The position numbers and the translations under genes were made by a program. From Saprospira grandis DSM 2844 (GTDB lineage: Bacteria; Bacteroidota; Bacteroidia; Chitinophagales; Saprospiraceae), in NCBI RefSeq assembly GCF_000275825.1, contig NZ_JH719942.1, forward strand, positions 1,779,163 through 1,843,162: 64,000 nt of DNA, read 5' to 3'. Of this stretch, positions 1-7,354 are shown piece after piece. The first letter of the stretch is position 1. Every line of letters begins with the position of its first letter. The notes beneath the pieces are model-generated. The model was not told where the DNA came from, did not search any database, and worked only from the letters and a program-made list of their open reading frames with translations.

Positions 1-1162
1 TGTAATCTACAAAGTTGGCCTCTTCCAAGCGGCCCATAGTTTGAATGGCAGTCCCCCCTTCATTGATCAGCAACAGTTTGCGGTCTACAGCCGAGGCAGG
101 CAGATCCGTCAAGACCCGGCTCCCATCCCAAAAGCAGCGAATGCGCAAGCCGTTGGTCAAATCATAGAGGTAAATATTCTGACCACTCCCCCCATCAAAG
201 TTGCTAATTTCTAAGTACTGTCGGCTATTACTAGCCGCCAACTCAAAGACAAAGTTATTGGCTCCAGCAAAATCAAAGGTTCTAGGGTAGCTAATAGCTA
301 CATAACTGGCCGAAAGGTAGTCGCTACTACTGGCCAAACCCCGAATCCGCATAATGGTGGTGGGCAAAAGATTGCTCAATGGCAGCGAAAAACTATGCGT
401 CCCTACACTGTCTCCAGCAAAAGTCGTATTAAAACGACTTTGCCCTCCCACTTGCACCTCAATATTGTGATTGACGGCGCCCGCAGCATAGAGACGAACT
501 TCTCCTTGGGCGGCGGGCCCCGAAGCATAGAGGTTAGAAATCCCCACCGCATGACTTTGGTCCAACAAGGGGTTTCCGCCCCAACCTTCACCAAATTCAA
601 AGCTCGATTTGGTCAGTTGTTCGTTGGCAATGTTGTAGCTTTTCCCCTTTTGCCAAGCCGTAGTAATAGGCCGAACGCTTTTGTACATAAAGTAGTCCTC
701 CTTGGCCGGCAAATTAGAGAGGTTGGCCGCCTGATCGGCATAACGACGCCCCTGGCCCGTATTGCTCCAGGTCAGAAAATAGGCCGAGGTATCAGTAATA
801 ACACTATAAGTGGGGTTAAAATGATGGTTGGGGTTGTTATATAGCTGCTTATCCAGTTCGCCCCGATGTTTTTCGCCATAAAACTGAATATACTGCAGTT
901 GTCCACCACTACTTTCTACCTGAATCGGCACTTCTTGGCCCATATGATAAATCGACAGGCCATTGAGGGGCAGGCTAGCCGTATTGATGCCTGCATTTTG
1001 CAAAGCCTGCACACTAATTCGGTAGAGGCCATCTTGGGCCAACTCCATTTTATAATAGGATTGGTTGTAATTGATCCATTCTGGACCAAAATTTCCATCA
1101 TGCATTTGGGCCTGCAAAGCACCAGCAGCAAAAAGTAGGAATAAGAAGTAGAGGTATCGCAT
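1..1162 (-). CDS. PorU2-like C25-family peptidase, N-terminal part (truncated by window edge)
   Basis: The minus-strand frame from the ATG at 1160-1162 stays open to base 1, giving 387 codons without a stop. The protein begins with a signal peptide (MRYLYFLFLLFAAGALQAQ), then GPEWINYNQSYYKMELAQDG, a typical start for the N-terminal propeptide and beta region of the gingipain-related PorU2 proteins. PorU is the sortase of the type IX secretion system, which removes C-terminal sorting signals at the cell surface. The catalytic C25 domain would lie beyond the window, so its Cys and His cannot be checked. The next gene upstream encodes a PorV2-like barrel, the usual partner, which supports the call. 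Which subfamily (PorU or PorU2) is inference. Confidence 0.72.
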   Translation of the reverse strand, partial: MRYLYFLFLLFAAGALQAQMHDGNFGPEWINYNQSYYKMELAQDGLYRISVQALQNAGINTASLPLNGLSIYHMGQEVPIQVESSGGQLQYIQFYGEKHRGELDKQLYNNPNHHFNPTYSVITDTSAYFLTWSNTGQGRRYADQAANLSNLPAKEDYFMYKSVRPITTAWQKGKSYNIANEQLTKSSFEFGEGWGGNPLLDQSHAVGISNLYASGPAAQGEVRLYAAGAVNHNIEVQVGGQSRFNTTFAGDSVGTHSFSLPLSNLLPTTIMRIRGLASSSDYLSASYVAISYPRTFDFAGANNFVFELAASNSRQYLEISNFDGGSGQNIYLYDLTNGLRIRCFWDGSRVLTDLPASAVDRKLLLINEGGTAIQTMGRLEEANFVDY

Positions 1163-1199
1163 AATCTTATTTTTCAAAGGTTAATTGGGGGTTTTTTTG

Positions 1200-1406
1200 G
1201 GGGCTTCCCCTTCCGCTAGGTTGAAACCCAGCGCAAAGCGGTATCGCTTTGCGAACTTATGCAAAATGAGGGTTAAAACCCTCATGAATTATCGGGCGGG
1301 GCGGGCTGTGTCGCAGCTCGCAGGTCTGCTCGGCCCTGCGGGCTTTTTCGCTGCGCTTCAAAAGCCCTAGGTCTGGCCTTCGGCCACTGCTATCCATCCC
1401 TAAGCC
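1200..1406 (+). repeat. hairpin element HE1a interrupted by palindromes (GGCTT/AAGCC)
   Basis: Forward copy. The terminal pair is GGCTT/AAGCC, a fourth version. N4 GCAG/CTGC; H2 GGGCTTTT/AAAAGCCC; H3 GGCC-TTC-GGCC. H1 is split by about 80 bases of small palindromes (GGTTGAAACC, GCAAAGCG..CGCTTTGC, ATGAGGGTTAAAACCCTCAT), which match the chain at 52672-52812 in inverted order. Confidence 0.83.
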
Positions 1407-1468
1407 AAGCTCGCTGCGCTCGCTTTCTGGACCAATATGGCGTCCTACAGGCGGCTTTAGCCGCCGCA

Positions 1469-1582
1469 GGCTTAGTTGCCTGTAGGGGGGCGGCGCAGCC
1501 GCCGACCAAAGCCCGCAGGGCTGCAGGGCCGAGCAGCCCTGCGAGCCCCGAAAGGGAACGGCCGCCAAAGGCGGCAAGCCCC
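1469..1582 (-). repeat. hairpin element HE1b (GGCTT/AAGCC)
   Basis: Reverse copy facing HE1a and sharing its GGCTT/AAGCC ends. N4 GGGG/CCCC; core centre GCAGGGCTGC; H1 GCCGCC-TTT-GGCGGC; H2 AGCCC-TGC-GGGCT; H3 GGCGGC-TGC-GCCGCC. A GGCGGC-TAAA-GCCGCC hairpin lies at its inner end. The two copies fill the porV2-porU2 gap. Confidence 0.84.
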
Positions 1583-1590
1583 AAAAACAA

Positions 1591-2718
1591 TTAAATCTCT
1601 TTTTGAATCGCTTGTTTAATGTAATCGTAATCAATATCCAGTTTGATTGAGATAATATGAGAACGCAAGCCGCCCGCACTAGCACTCAAATTGGCCAAGG
1701 CATAATCAATATAGAAATGAGAAATACGAAAGCCCAAACCAAAATTGGGTTGGAGGGTCAGTTCTTTTTCGCCAGAAAAATTCTCAAATCGTTGAAAATT
1801 ATTGAGGCCCATCCGCAAATAGGCAATGCGGCTATAGTTGAGTTCTAGGCCTAGGGCGGGGTCAATACTAAAAGGGCTGGCAGAGATCAGGGTATTGCGC
1901 TGCCCGTCCGTAGTCGCCAGCATATCTAGCTCGGCCAAAAGGCCAATGCTGCGAGCTTTTTTGCCTTCGGGAGTAGGGAGATTAAAGGTTTTTTTGTAGG
2001 CCGCCCCCAATATAATTTGGGGTTTGGTAATTTCAAACGACTGGATAGGGATCTCGTTGCCCGTGAGGCCCAGCGTCTGTTTTTCCTCTTCGGTAAAGCT
2101 AAATTGCCAGGCATTAAAGGTGGTGGTAATATCTTTGATCTGCGCCCCAAAGGCCCAGTTTTTAGAATATTGATATTGGGCCCCCAAATCTACGCCAAAG
2201 CCCCAAGAAGAGGCAAAAGGGCCCACTACTCTTCGGACCACTTTGGGGCTAGCCCCAACCGCCAATTTGCCAAACTTTTGGGCATAATTAAAAATAAAGG
2301 CATAATCAGCAGCCGAAAACTCAGTAACATTATTGTAATTAATGCTGCCATCATCCTCATAGAGCGAAAGCGTATTGGGGATTCCGTCAATGCCAAAGCG
2401 GATAAAAGAAAAGCCGAGGTACTTATTTTGGCCCTTAATCGGCATACCAAAGCCGACATAATCATATTTGCCGATGCCGCCAAACCATTCGGCATGCAAT
2501 AAGCCAACTTGCAAGTCCGTTTCTATGCCCTGCAAGCCTGCTGGGTTCCAAAAACTGCTCGTTGCATCATCAACATGGGCCACCATAGCGCCGCCCATAG
2601 CTTGGGCGCGAGCGCCCAAGCCAATAGATAAAAATTCATTACTGTATTTTTGGGCCGTTAAAGTTGGGCCAAAGAAGCATAAGATGAGGGCTCCCCAGAT
2701 TAATCGCTGCATAATCAT
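1591..2718 (-). CDS. porV2: PorV/PorQ-family outer membrane barrel protein (PorV2-like)
   Basis: This 375-residue protein has a signal peptide (residues 1-22, ending TLTAQ), followed by the family opening SIGLGARAQAMGGAMVA and HVDDATSSFWNPAGL, the FadL-like start of PorV and PorQ outer membrane proteins. The rest alternates short beta strands and ends with a long strand region, as expected for a barrel of about 14 strands. In type IX secretion PorV shuttles cargo to the PorU sortase. Its position immediately upstream of a PorU2-like gene on the same strand fits that partnership. Two ATGs lie at 2718 and 2712; the first is used. Two hairpin elements separate it from the downstream gene, so co-transcription is uncertain. 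Confidence 0.8.
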   Translation of the reverse strand: MIMQRLIWGALILCFFGPTLTAQKYSNEFLSIGLGARAQAMGGAMVAHVDDATSSFWNPAGLQGIETDLQVGLLHAEWFGGIGKYDYVGFGMPIKGQNKYLGFSFIRFGIDGIPNTLSLYEDDGSINYNNVTEFSAADYAFIFNYAQKFGKLAVGASPKVVRRVVGPFASSWGFGVDLGAQYQYSKNWAFGAQIKDITTTFNAWQFSFTEEEKQTLGLTGNEIPIQSFEITKPQIILGAAYKKTFNLPTPEGKKARSIGLLAELDMLATTDGQRNTLISASPFSIDPALGLELNYSRIAYLRMGLNNFQRFENFSGEKELTLQPNFGLGFRISHFYIDYALANLSASAGGLRSHIISIKLDIDYDYIKQAIQKEI

Positions 2719-3044
2719 TGTTTTCGGTTCAAAAAAATGCCGGTAAAACCTATAGATAGAACGTAAAAAGAAAGGTTTTGGAACTGTAAGCAGCTCAAAA
2801 TTAGGCTTTTTATCTCCTTTTTGGGCTCAAAAGCAGCAAAATTGGACCGAAAGGAAAAAAGACTTAAGATAAACCTCATAAAATGAAACCCTTTGCGGGA
2901 AAGTTCCGTAAATGGACAACTTGAAAGGCAGCAAGAAGCACCCCTTCCCTCTACTTCCCCGCTTCTTGGGCCAACACACTATAGATGTTGAGCTATATAA
3001 AGGGCTCAAAGACAACAATTTTATCACTCGCAAAACGATGGCTG
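2719..3044. other. divergent intergenic region
   Basis: This 326-base AT-rich gap separates the minus-strand porV2 from the plus-strand anti-sigma-like operon. It holds a candidate minus promoter at 2796-2831. Short open frames here (for example 2827-3060 on the minus strand) have no signal peptide, family motif or codon pattern and are not called. No hairpin element copy is present. Confidence 0.5.
2796..2831 (-). promoter_or_regulatory. candidate promoter for porV2
   Basis: On the minus strand TAATTTTG (2796-2803) matches the Bacteroidota -7 consensus TAnnTTTG, and a TTTG (2828-2831) lies 24 bases upstream of it. The leader to the porV2 start would be about 70 bases. The spacing is slightly long, so this is moderate evidence. 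Confidence 0.35.
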
Positions 3045-3452
3045 ATGACCGGAACTGCACTAAAACTTACGCTAGATTCTCACCCAAAAAACATAGCAGA
3101 AGTAGAACCCTATGTAAATCAGGTTTTGCAACAATATGAGTTGGATGAGTTGCTTTTTGGCAATATTCTCATCACTTTGACCGAGGCTGTGAGCAATGCT
3201 ATTTTGCATGGCAACCAGGCCAAGGCCCACAAAAAGGTCCATATTGCTAGCGCTATCCAGCAAAATTGCATTACCTTTACTATCGAAGATGAGGGGCCTG
3301 GTTTTGACCCCGCACAATTGCCCGACCCCACTGCACCAGAAAATCTGATGACCCCTGGTGGCCGAGGCGTTTTTTTGATGCAGAACCTCAGTGATCATGT
3401 AGACTTTAAGGAAGGTGGTCGCATGATTGAACTACAATTTAACTTGCACTAA
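3045..3452 (+). CDS. RsbW-type anti-sigma ATP-binding protein
   Basis: The 135-residue product is a minimal GHKL (histidine-kinase-type) ATPase domain of the RsbW/SpoIIAB class. It shows the N-box EAVSNAILHGN, the G1 box DEGPGFDP and the G2 region GGRGVFLMQNLSD. Such proteins bind sigma factors or anti-anti-sigma factors and act as serine kinases in partner switching; the partner here is unknown. The frame extends upstream to an ATG at 2985, but the ATG at 3045 (MTGTALKLTLDS) gives the normal family length. The ybeY start follows the stop codon after 4 bases, so the two are probably co-transcribed. Confidence 0.8.
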   Translation: MTGTALKLTLDSHPKNIAEVEPYVNQVLQQYELDELLFGNILITLTEAVSNAILHGNQAKAHKKVHIASAIQQNCITFTIEDEGPGFDPAQLPDPTAPENLMTPGGRGVFLMQNLSDHVDFKEGGRMIELQFNLH

Positions 3453-3456
3453 GTTG

Positions 3457-3894
3457 ATGATTGAATTTTACACGGAAGATATTGATTATAAGCTGCCGCA
3501 GGCTGAACAAATGGAAAGCTGGCTGCAAGCGATCGCAAAAAGAGAGGGTCTCGATATTGAGGCTCTTTCTTTTATTTTTTGCTCCGATGCCTATTTGCTG
3601 CCCATGAACCAAGAGTATTTGCAGCATGACACCCTCACGGATGTGATTACCTTTCAGTACCAAGAGGAAGGCCAGCCGGTAAGCGGAGACATTTTTATTT
3701 CGGTAGAACGCTGCCGAGAAAATGCCGAAAAGTTTGAAGTTTTGGCCCAAAATGAAATCCATAGAGTGATGGCGCATGGATTATTGCACCTTTTGGGCTA
3801 TAAAGATAAAAGCAAGGAAGAGGCCCAGCTCATGCGCCAAAAAGAGAATGAGTCCTTGGAGTTACTTGCTCAATATGCCCAGCCCAATGCCTAA
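3457..3894 (+). CDS. ybeY: Endoribonuclease YbeY
   Basis: This 145-residue protein matches YbeY, the metal-dependent endoribonuclease needed for 16S rRNA 3-prime maturation and ribosome quality control. The signature reads HGLLHLLGYKD (residues 107-117): the first two zinc-ligand histidines, H107 and H111, are present, but the third position is D117 instead of His. The same replacement is, from memory, common in Bacteroidota members. The ATG at 3457 is preferred over the in-frame upstream one at 3427, which would overlap the preceding gene. The last codons overlap the start of the downstream nitroreductase-fold gene, which indicates an operon. Confidence 0.9.
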   Translation: MIEFYTEDIDYKLPQAEQMESWLQAIAKREGLDIEALSFIFCSDAYLLPMNQEYLQHDTLTDVITFQYQEEGQPVSGDIFISVERCRENAEKFEVLAQNEIHRVMAHGLLHLLGYKDKSKEEAQLMRQKENESLELLAQYAQPNA

Positions 3895-4555
3895 ATTTAT
3901 TCCTTTTCAAGCGCAAAATTTATCGGCGGAAGAGAGCCTAAAAAAAGCGCTTGAGCTAGAGGCCTTAATGGAAAAGCGCCGCTCGATTCGCTTATTTTCT
4001 GAGCGGCCGGTGGCCAAAGAATTGGTCCAAAGCTTGGTCCGAACGGCTAGCTCGGCCCCTTCCGGGGCGCATAAGCAGCCATGGACCTTCTGCATTATTG
4101 CCGATCCTAAGATCAAGCAGCAGATTCGCCAAGCTGCCGAAAAGGAAGAATATGAGAGCTACAACAACAGGATGTCGGAGGAGTGGCTAGCCGCCCTAAA
4201 ACCTTTTGGCACCAATTGGGAAAAGCCTTTTTTGGAGCGGGCGCCTTATCTCATTGTTATCTTTAAGAAGAGCTATGATATTTTGCCCGATGGCAGCCGC
4301 AGCAAAAACTACTATGTGAACGAATCGGTAGGTTTGGCGGCGGGTTTTCTGATTTCGGCCATTCATCAGGCGGGTTTGGTGACGCTAACGCATACGCCTA
4401 GTCCCATGAATTTTTTGCAAGAGATTTTGCAGCGGCCCAAAAATGAGAAGCCGTTTTTGCTTTTGCCTATCGGCTATGCTGCAGAGGGTTGTGAGGTCCC
4501 TGATTTGCGTCGAAAATCATTGGATGAGGTAGCCTTATATTGGGAGGCGGATTAA
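3887..4555 (+). CDS. Iodotyrosine deiodinase homologue (FMN nitroreductase fold)
   Basis: The 222-residue product belongs to the nitroreductase superfamily and resembles iodotyrosine deiodinase more than generic nitroreductases. It has RRSIRLFSERPV (31-42) and APSGAHKQPWTF (58-69) for FMN binding, NESVGLAAGFLISAIHQAGL, then TLTHTPSPMNFL and LLPIGYAAEGCEVPDLRRKS. The lid residues that grip the halotyrosine zwitterion in the human enzyme (Glu157, Tyr161, Lys182) align by eye with E88, Y92 and K113. The expected reaction is reductive dehalogenation of mono- or di-halotyrosine by reduced FMN. The ATG at 3887 overlaps the ybeY stop; a second in-frame ATG at 3875 is possible. The true substrate is untested. 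Confidence 0.78.
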   Translation: MPKFIPFQAQNLSAEESLKKALELEALMEKRRSIRLFSERPVAKELVQSLVRTASSAPSGAHKQPWTFCIIADPKIKQQIRQAAEKEEYESYNNRMSEEWLAALKPFGTNWEKPFLERAPYLIVIFKKSYDILPDGSRSKNYYVNESVGLAAGFLISAIHQAGLVTLTHTPSPMNFLQEILQRPKNEKPFLLLPIGYAAEGCEVPDLRRKSLDEVALYWEAD

Positions 4556-4569
4556 TTTATTTTATTTTT

Positions 4570-4685
4570 GGGGCTGCCCCGCCCTGCGGGCGGGTCGGGC
4601 TGTTCGTGGGCTCGCAGGTCTGCTCGGCCCTGCGTCGCTGCGCTCCTAGGTCTGGCCTTCGGCCACCCACTACCATCCCTCAGCC
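4570..4685 (+). repeat. hairpin element HE2 (terminal pair GGCTG/CAGCC)
   Basis: This forward copy starts 14 bases after the deiodinase stop. N4 is TGGG and its partner is CCCA, the only copy with this pair, so both sides changed together. H1 is GCCC-TGC-GGGC, H3 is GGCC-TTC-GGCC, and H2 is weak. It ends about 55 bases before queG. Confidence 0.85.
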
Positions 4686-4739
4686 GATAAATTCTTGGCT
4701 CAAAGGCCTCATCATAGACGCTTAGAAGAAATACAATTA

Positions 4740-5669
4740 ATGGACAAATACGAACTTACGGCCAAACTTAGATCGGCTGCCCTAGCAGAAGGTTTTGATA
4801 ATTTGCGAGTTGCTCAGGCCCGAGAGCTGACCGAAGAGGGTCGTCGTTTAGAAGCTTGGTTAAACAAGGGCTATCAGGGAAAAATGCAATACTTAGAAAA
4901 CCATTTTGAGAAGCGGATAGACCCTCGAAAGTTGGTAGATGGGGCCAAATCGGTAGTGAGTTTAAGCTTTAATTATTTTCCGGAAGAGCAGCAAGTAGAA
5001 GGCGCACCCAAGTTGGCCAAATACGCCTATGGCGAAGACTACCACTATGTATTAAAGGCCAAGCTACGTCGTTTATTGGCCCTATTGGAGAGCGAACTGG
5101 GTCGGCCCATTAATGGGCGGGCCTTTGTAGACTCTGCGCCGGTATTGGAGCGTGACTGGGCCAAGCATTCGGGATTGGGATGGATCGGTAAAAACACCTT
5201 ATTGATTAGTAAGCAGCGGGGATCTTTTTTCTTTTTGGCCGAGCTCATCATAGATATAGACTTGGTATATGATGGGCCAATCAAAGACTACTGTGGTCGT
5301 TGTCGGCGTTGCATAGATGCTTGTCCCACCCAGGCCATTTCTGAAAAAGGGTATTTGATGGATGGCTCCAAGTGCATCTCCTATTTTACGATTGAGTTGC
5401 GAGACGAGTTGCCGGCGGAATACAAAGGGCAGTTTGCGGATTGGATGTTTGGTTGTGACATTTGCCAGGATGTTTGTCCATGGAATCGATTTTCTCGGCC
5501 TCATCAGGAGGAGGCCTTTAGGCCCAAAGAAAACCTATTAGAGATGCGGCGGGAGGATTGGATGGAATTGACGGAGGAAGTCTTTCGGAAAGTGTTTAAG
5601 AAATCGGCGGTAAAGCGGACCAAGTACAAGGGTTTACTGCGCAACTTGGCCTTTTTGAAAGAGGAGTAA
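4740..5669 (+). CDS. queG: Epoxyqueuosine reductase QueG
   Basis: The 309-residue protein carries the two four-cysteine ferredoxin motifs of QueG, CGRCRRCIDACPTQAI and CDICQDVCPW, after the N-terminal corrinoid-binding domain with GWIGKNTLLI. QueG uses cobalamin and two 4Fe-4S clusters to reduce epoxyqueuosine to queuosine at the wobble base of tRNAs reading NAU/NAC codons. The length is normal for the family. The ATG at 4740 (MDKYELTAKL) is preferred over an upstream in-frame ATG at 4695 that would run into the end of a hairpin element. No other queuosine gene is nearby. Confidence 0.93.
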   Translation: MDKYELTAKLRSAALAEGFDNLRVAQARELTEEGRRLEAWLNKGYQGKMQYLENHFEKRIDPRKLVDGAKSVVSLSFNYFPEEQQVEGAPKLAKYAYGEDYHYVLKAKLRRLLALLESELGRPINGRAFVDSAPVLERDWAKHSGLGWIGKNTLLISKQRGSFFFLAELIIDIDLVYDGPIKDYCGRCRRCIDACPTQAISEKGYLMDGSKCISYFTIELRDELPAEYKGQFADWMFGCDICQDVCPWNRFSRPHQEEAFRPKENLLEMRREDWMELTEEVFRKVFKKSAVKRTKYKGLLRNLAFLKEE

Positions 5670-5698
5670 TTTTTTGGATGCAGAGGAGCGAAGCGACT

Positions 5699-5871
5699 GG
5701 CCTAGCGATGCGAAAGGGGGCGGCGAAGCCGCAGACCAAGGGCAGAACGAAGTGATGCCTGCAGGGCCGAGCAGACCTGCGAGCCCTGAAGCGACAACAA
5801 GCCCTTTAGGGCGCAGTTCGACGACCGAAGGGAGTAACCGCCGCAAGGCCGTAGGCCGCAGCGGAGGCCCC
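5699..5871 (-). repeat. hairpin element HE3 with 47-nt module (GGCCT/AGGCC)
   Basis: This reverse copy lies between queG and hisA. N4 is AGGG with CCCT on the other side. H3 is GCGGC-TTC-GCCGC and H2 closes on GGCA/TGCC. The 47-nt module at 5792-5838 sits between H1 and N4, replacing the usual CTACGTTT linker; its small hairpin is GCCC-TAAA-GGGC. Confidence 0.85.
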
Positions 5872-5980
5872 AAAACAGCTTACTATTGGCAAAAAAAGGC
5901 CCTATAAACAACAAGTACCTAACAAATCAACTTACATCTATTCTATATTTTACAATCTCTTTTTTCTTCGCCAAAAACCA

Positions 5981-6021
5981 AAAAAAAAGGCCGTCCCGCA
6001 ATTGCGGGACGGCCTTTTTTT
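5981..6021. terminator. bidirectional terminator between queG and hisA
   Basis: A perfect 26-base palindrome (GGCCGTCCCGCAA and its complement, 5989-6014) is flanked by eight A on the left and seven T on the right, so it can stop transcription from both sides. Confidence 0.9.
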
Positions 6022-6121
6022 GAAAGCTTGGTTTATTGACAAAATTCTGGAAAAACCCCAGAAATTTGAATCACATTAGGCCAAACAGCCTAAGGTCTAT
6101 TTTGTTCAAGCCTTCGCTATT

Positions 6122-6847
6122 TTATTCACTCAAAAACTGGGCAAGCTCTTCCAAACTAATCTTTTCCTCATAAAGCGCCTTGCCCACTACAGCCGCATAA
6201 CAACCCATTTTATCCAACTCCCGCAACTCCTCAATAGAAGAAATCCCCCCATTGGCAATAAACTTTAAATCCGGAAACTGAGCCAATAAAGAGGCATACA
6301 AATCCAAGGAACTCCCCTGCATCATCCCGTCTTTATCAATGTCAGTGCACAAAATATACTGAATCCCATGCCACTGATAGTTCGTAATAAAGTCAAAGAG
6401 CTTAAATTCTGTCTCTCGCTCCCAACCCTCAATCCGAATGAGGCCATCCAATACATCGGCCCCCAAAATAATGCGGTCTTTCCCATATTTTTGCAACCAA
6501 GATAAAAGCAGTTTTGGGTTCTTTACCGCCAAGGTACCAATCGTCACTTTTTGCGCACCAGCCGCAAAAACCTGAGCCAAATCCTGATCCGACTTGATCC
6601 CACCACCAAATTCTACCTCCAAATCCGTCTCTTCCGTGATCGCCCGAAGAATCTCATAGTTGACCACCCGACCCGCTTTGGCCCCATCCAAATCTACCAA
6701 ATGCAAATGCTTTACCCCAGCAGCAGCAAAACGCTTGGCCACCGCTACCGGATCTTCATCGTAAATTTTGGCTTCTTCAAAACTCCCCTTGGTCAAACGA
6801 ACACATTTACCATCAAGGATATCTAAGGCAGGTATAACTTTAATCAT
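6122..6847 (-). CDS. hisA: Phosphoribosyl-formimino-AICAR ribotide isomerase HisA
   Basis: The 241-residue TIM-barrel protein opens with MIKVIPALDILDGKCVRLTK. HisA converts ProFAR to PRFAR, the fourth step of histidine synthesis. The two catalytic aspartates expected of the family align with D9 and D131 (LGADVLDG). The phosphate-binding repeats GGGI and ANGGI are both present. The frame continues 39 codons upstream of the ATG at 6847, but the family start is clear. It stands alone here, outside a histidine operon. Confidence 0.93.
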   Translation of the reverse strand: MIKVIPALDILDGKCVRLTKGSFEEAKIYDEDPVAVAKRFAAAGVKHLHLVDLDGAKAGRVVNYEILRAITEETDLEVEFGGGIKSDQDLAQVFAAGAQKVTIGTLAVKNPKLLLSWLQKYGKDRIILGADVLDGLIRIEGWERETEFKLFDFITNYQWHGIQYILCTDIDKDGMMQGSSLDLYASLLAQFPDLKFIANGGISSIEELRELDKMGCYAAVVGKALYEEKISLEELAQFLSE

Positions 6848-7078
6848 AAGACTTTTTTTTGATTGGCTTGAGACGCTAGGTCTTGGCTCTAAATTTAACA
6901 ACTTTCTAAGAAAAGAATGCCCTTCCCCAAAAAAACAAGCAGCCCAAAACAGAACAAAAACCAAATACCAAAATAATAAATCCCAAAAACTAACTTACAC
7001 CAAAGCTTACTCCTAAAAAATACCAAAATACCAAAAGTAATTTTTAAACTTTTTTCATAACTAGTGTTATTTTTATTT
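6848..7078. other. AT-rich intergenic region upstream of hisA
   Basis: This stretch is rich in A-runs with short repeats of the form ccaaaataccaaaag. The minus-strand TACTTTTG at 7032-7039 matches the -7 promoter motif but has no -33 partner and would leave a leader of about 180 bases, so it is only a weak hisA promoter candidate. Confidence 0.3.
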
Positions 7079-7208
7079 GGGGCTGCCCCTCGCTTTGCTC
7101 GGGTCGGGCTGTGTCGCAGCTCGCTGTTCGCTCGGCCCTGCACAAAATTTCGCTGCGCTCATTTTGCTGGGTCTGCGGCTTCGCCGCCCTGCTGTCCATC
7201 CCTCAGCC
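7079..7208 (+). repeat. hairpin element HE4 (GGCTG/CAGCC)
   Basis: This forward copy lies between hisA and uvrA. N4 is GCAG with CTGC. The core is the shorter variant CTCGCTGTTCGCTCGGCCC. H2 is AT-rich (CAAAAT/ATTTTG) around the recurring loop TTCGCTGCGCT. A further hairpin, GGCGC-TCC-GCGCC, follows its inner end. Confidence 0.85.
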
Positions 7209-7316
7209 GAGGCGCTCCGCGCCTTGAGGACCGCCGCACCGCCTCCTCCTCAGCAAATCTTTAATAAAGTTCCAATCTTTTTCAAGACGGCTCTGTTCGG
7301 AGCAAGGAAGACTTCT

Positions 7317-7324
7317 TATCTTTG
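7317..7324 (+). promoter_or_regulatory. -7 promoter element of uvrA
   Basis: TATCTTTG matches the Bacteroidota -7 consensus exactly and lies 38 bases upstream of the uvrA start. No clear TTTG -33 box is seen; TGTTCG at 7294 is the nearest candidate. Confidence 0.5.
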
Positions 7325-7354
7325 CCACTTCATTCTCAATTAGAAACGCCAATC

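Noticed and set aside
1185..1685. Open frames of 60-142 codons across the GC-rich porV2-porU2 gap
   Set aside because: They read through two inverted hairpin elements; the frames are Ala, Gly, Pro and Arg rich, differ between copies and have no start context. The same applies to frames at 5634-5914, 7064-7343, 11775-12018, 36064-36339, 41569-41797, 49140-49358 and 57944-58192.
2827..3139. Short frames upstream of the anti-sigma-like gene
   Set aside because: No family similarity or signal peptide, and they conflict with the promoter region or with the real gene in another frame.
4563..4570. TATTTTTG -7 box at the edge of HE2
   Set aside because: It is created by the T-run that precedes the element; other copies do not preserve the TA, so it is not a shared promoter feature.
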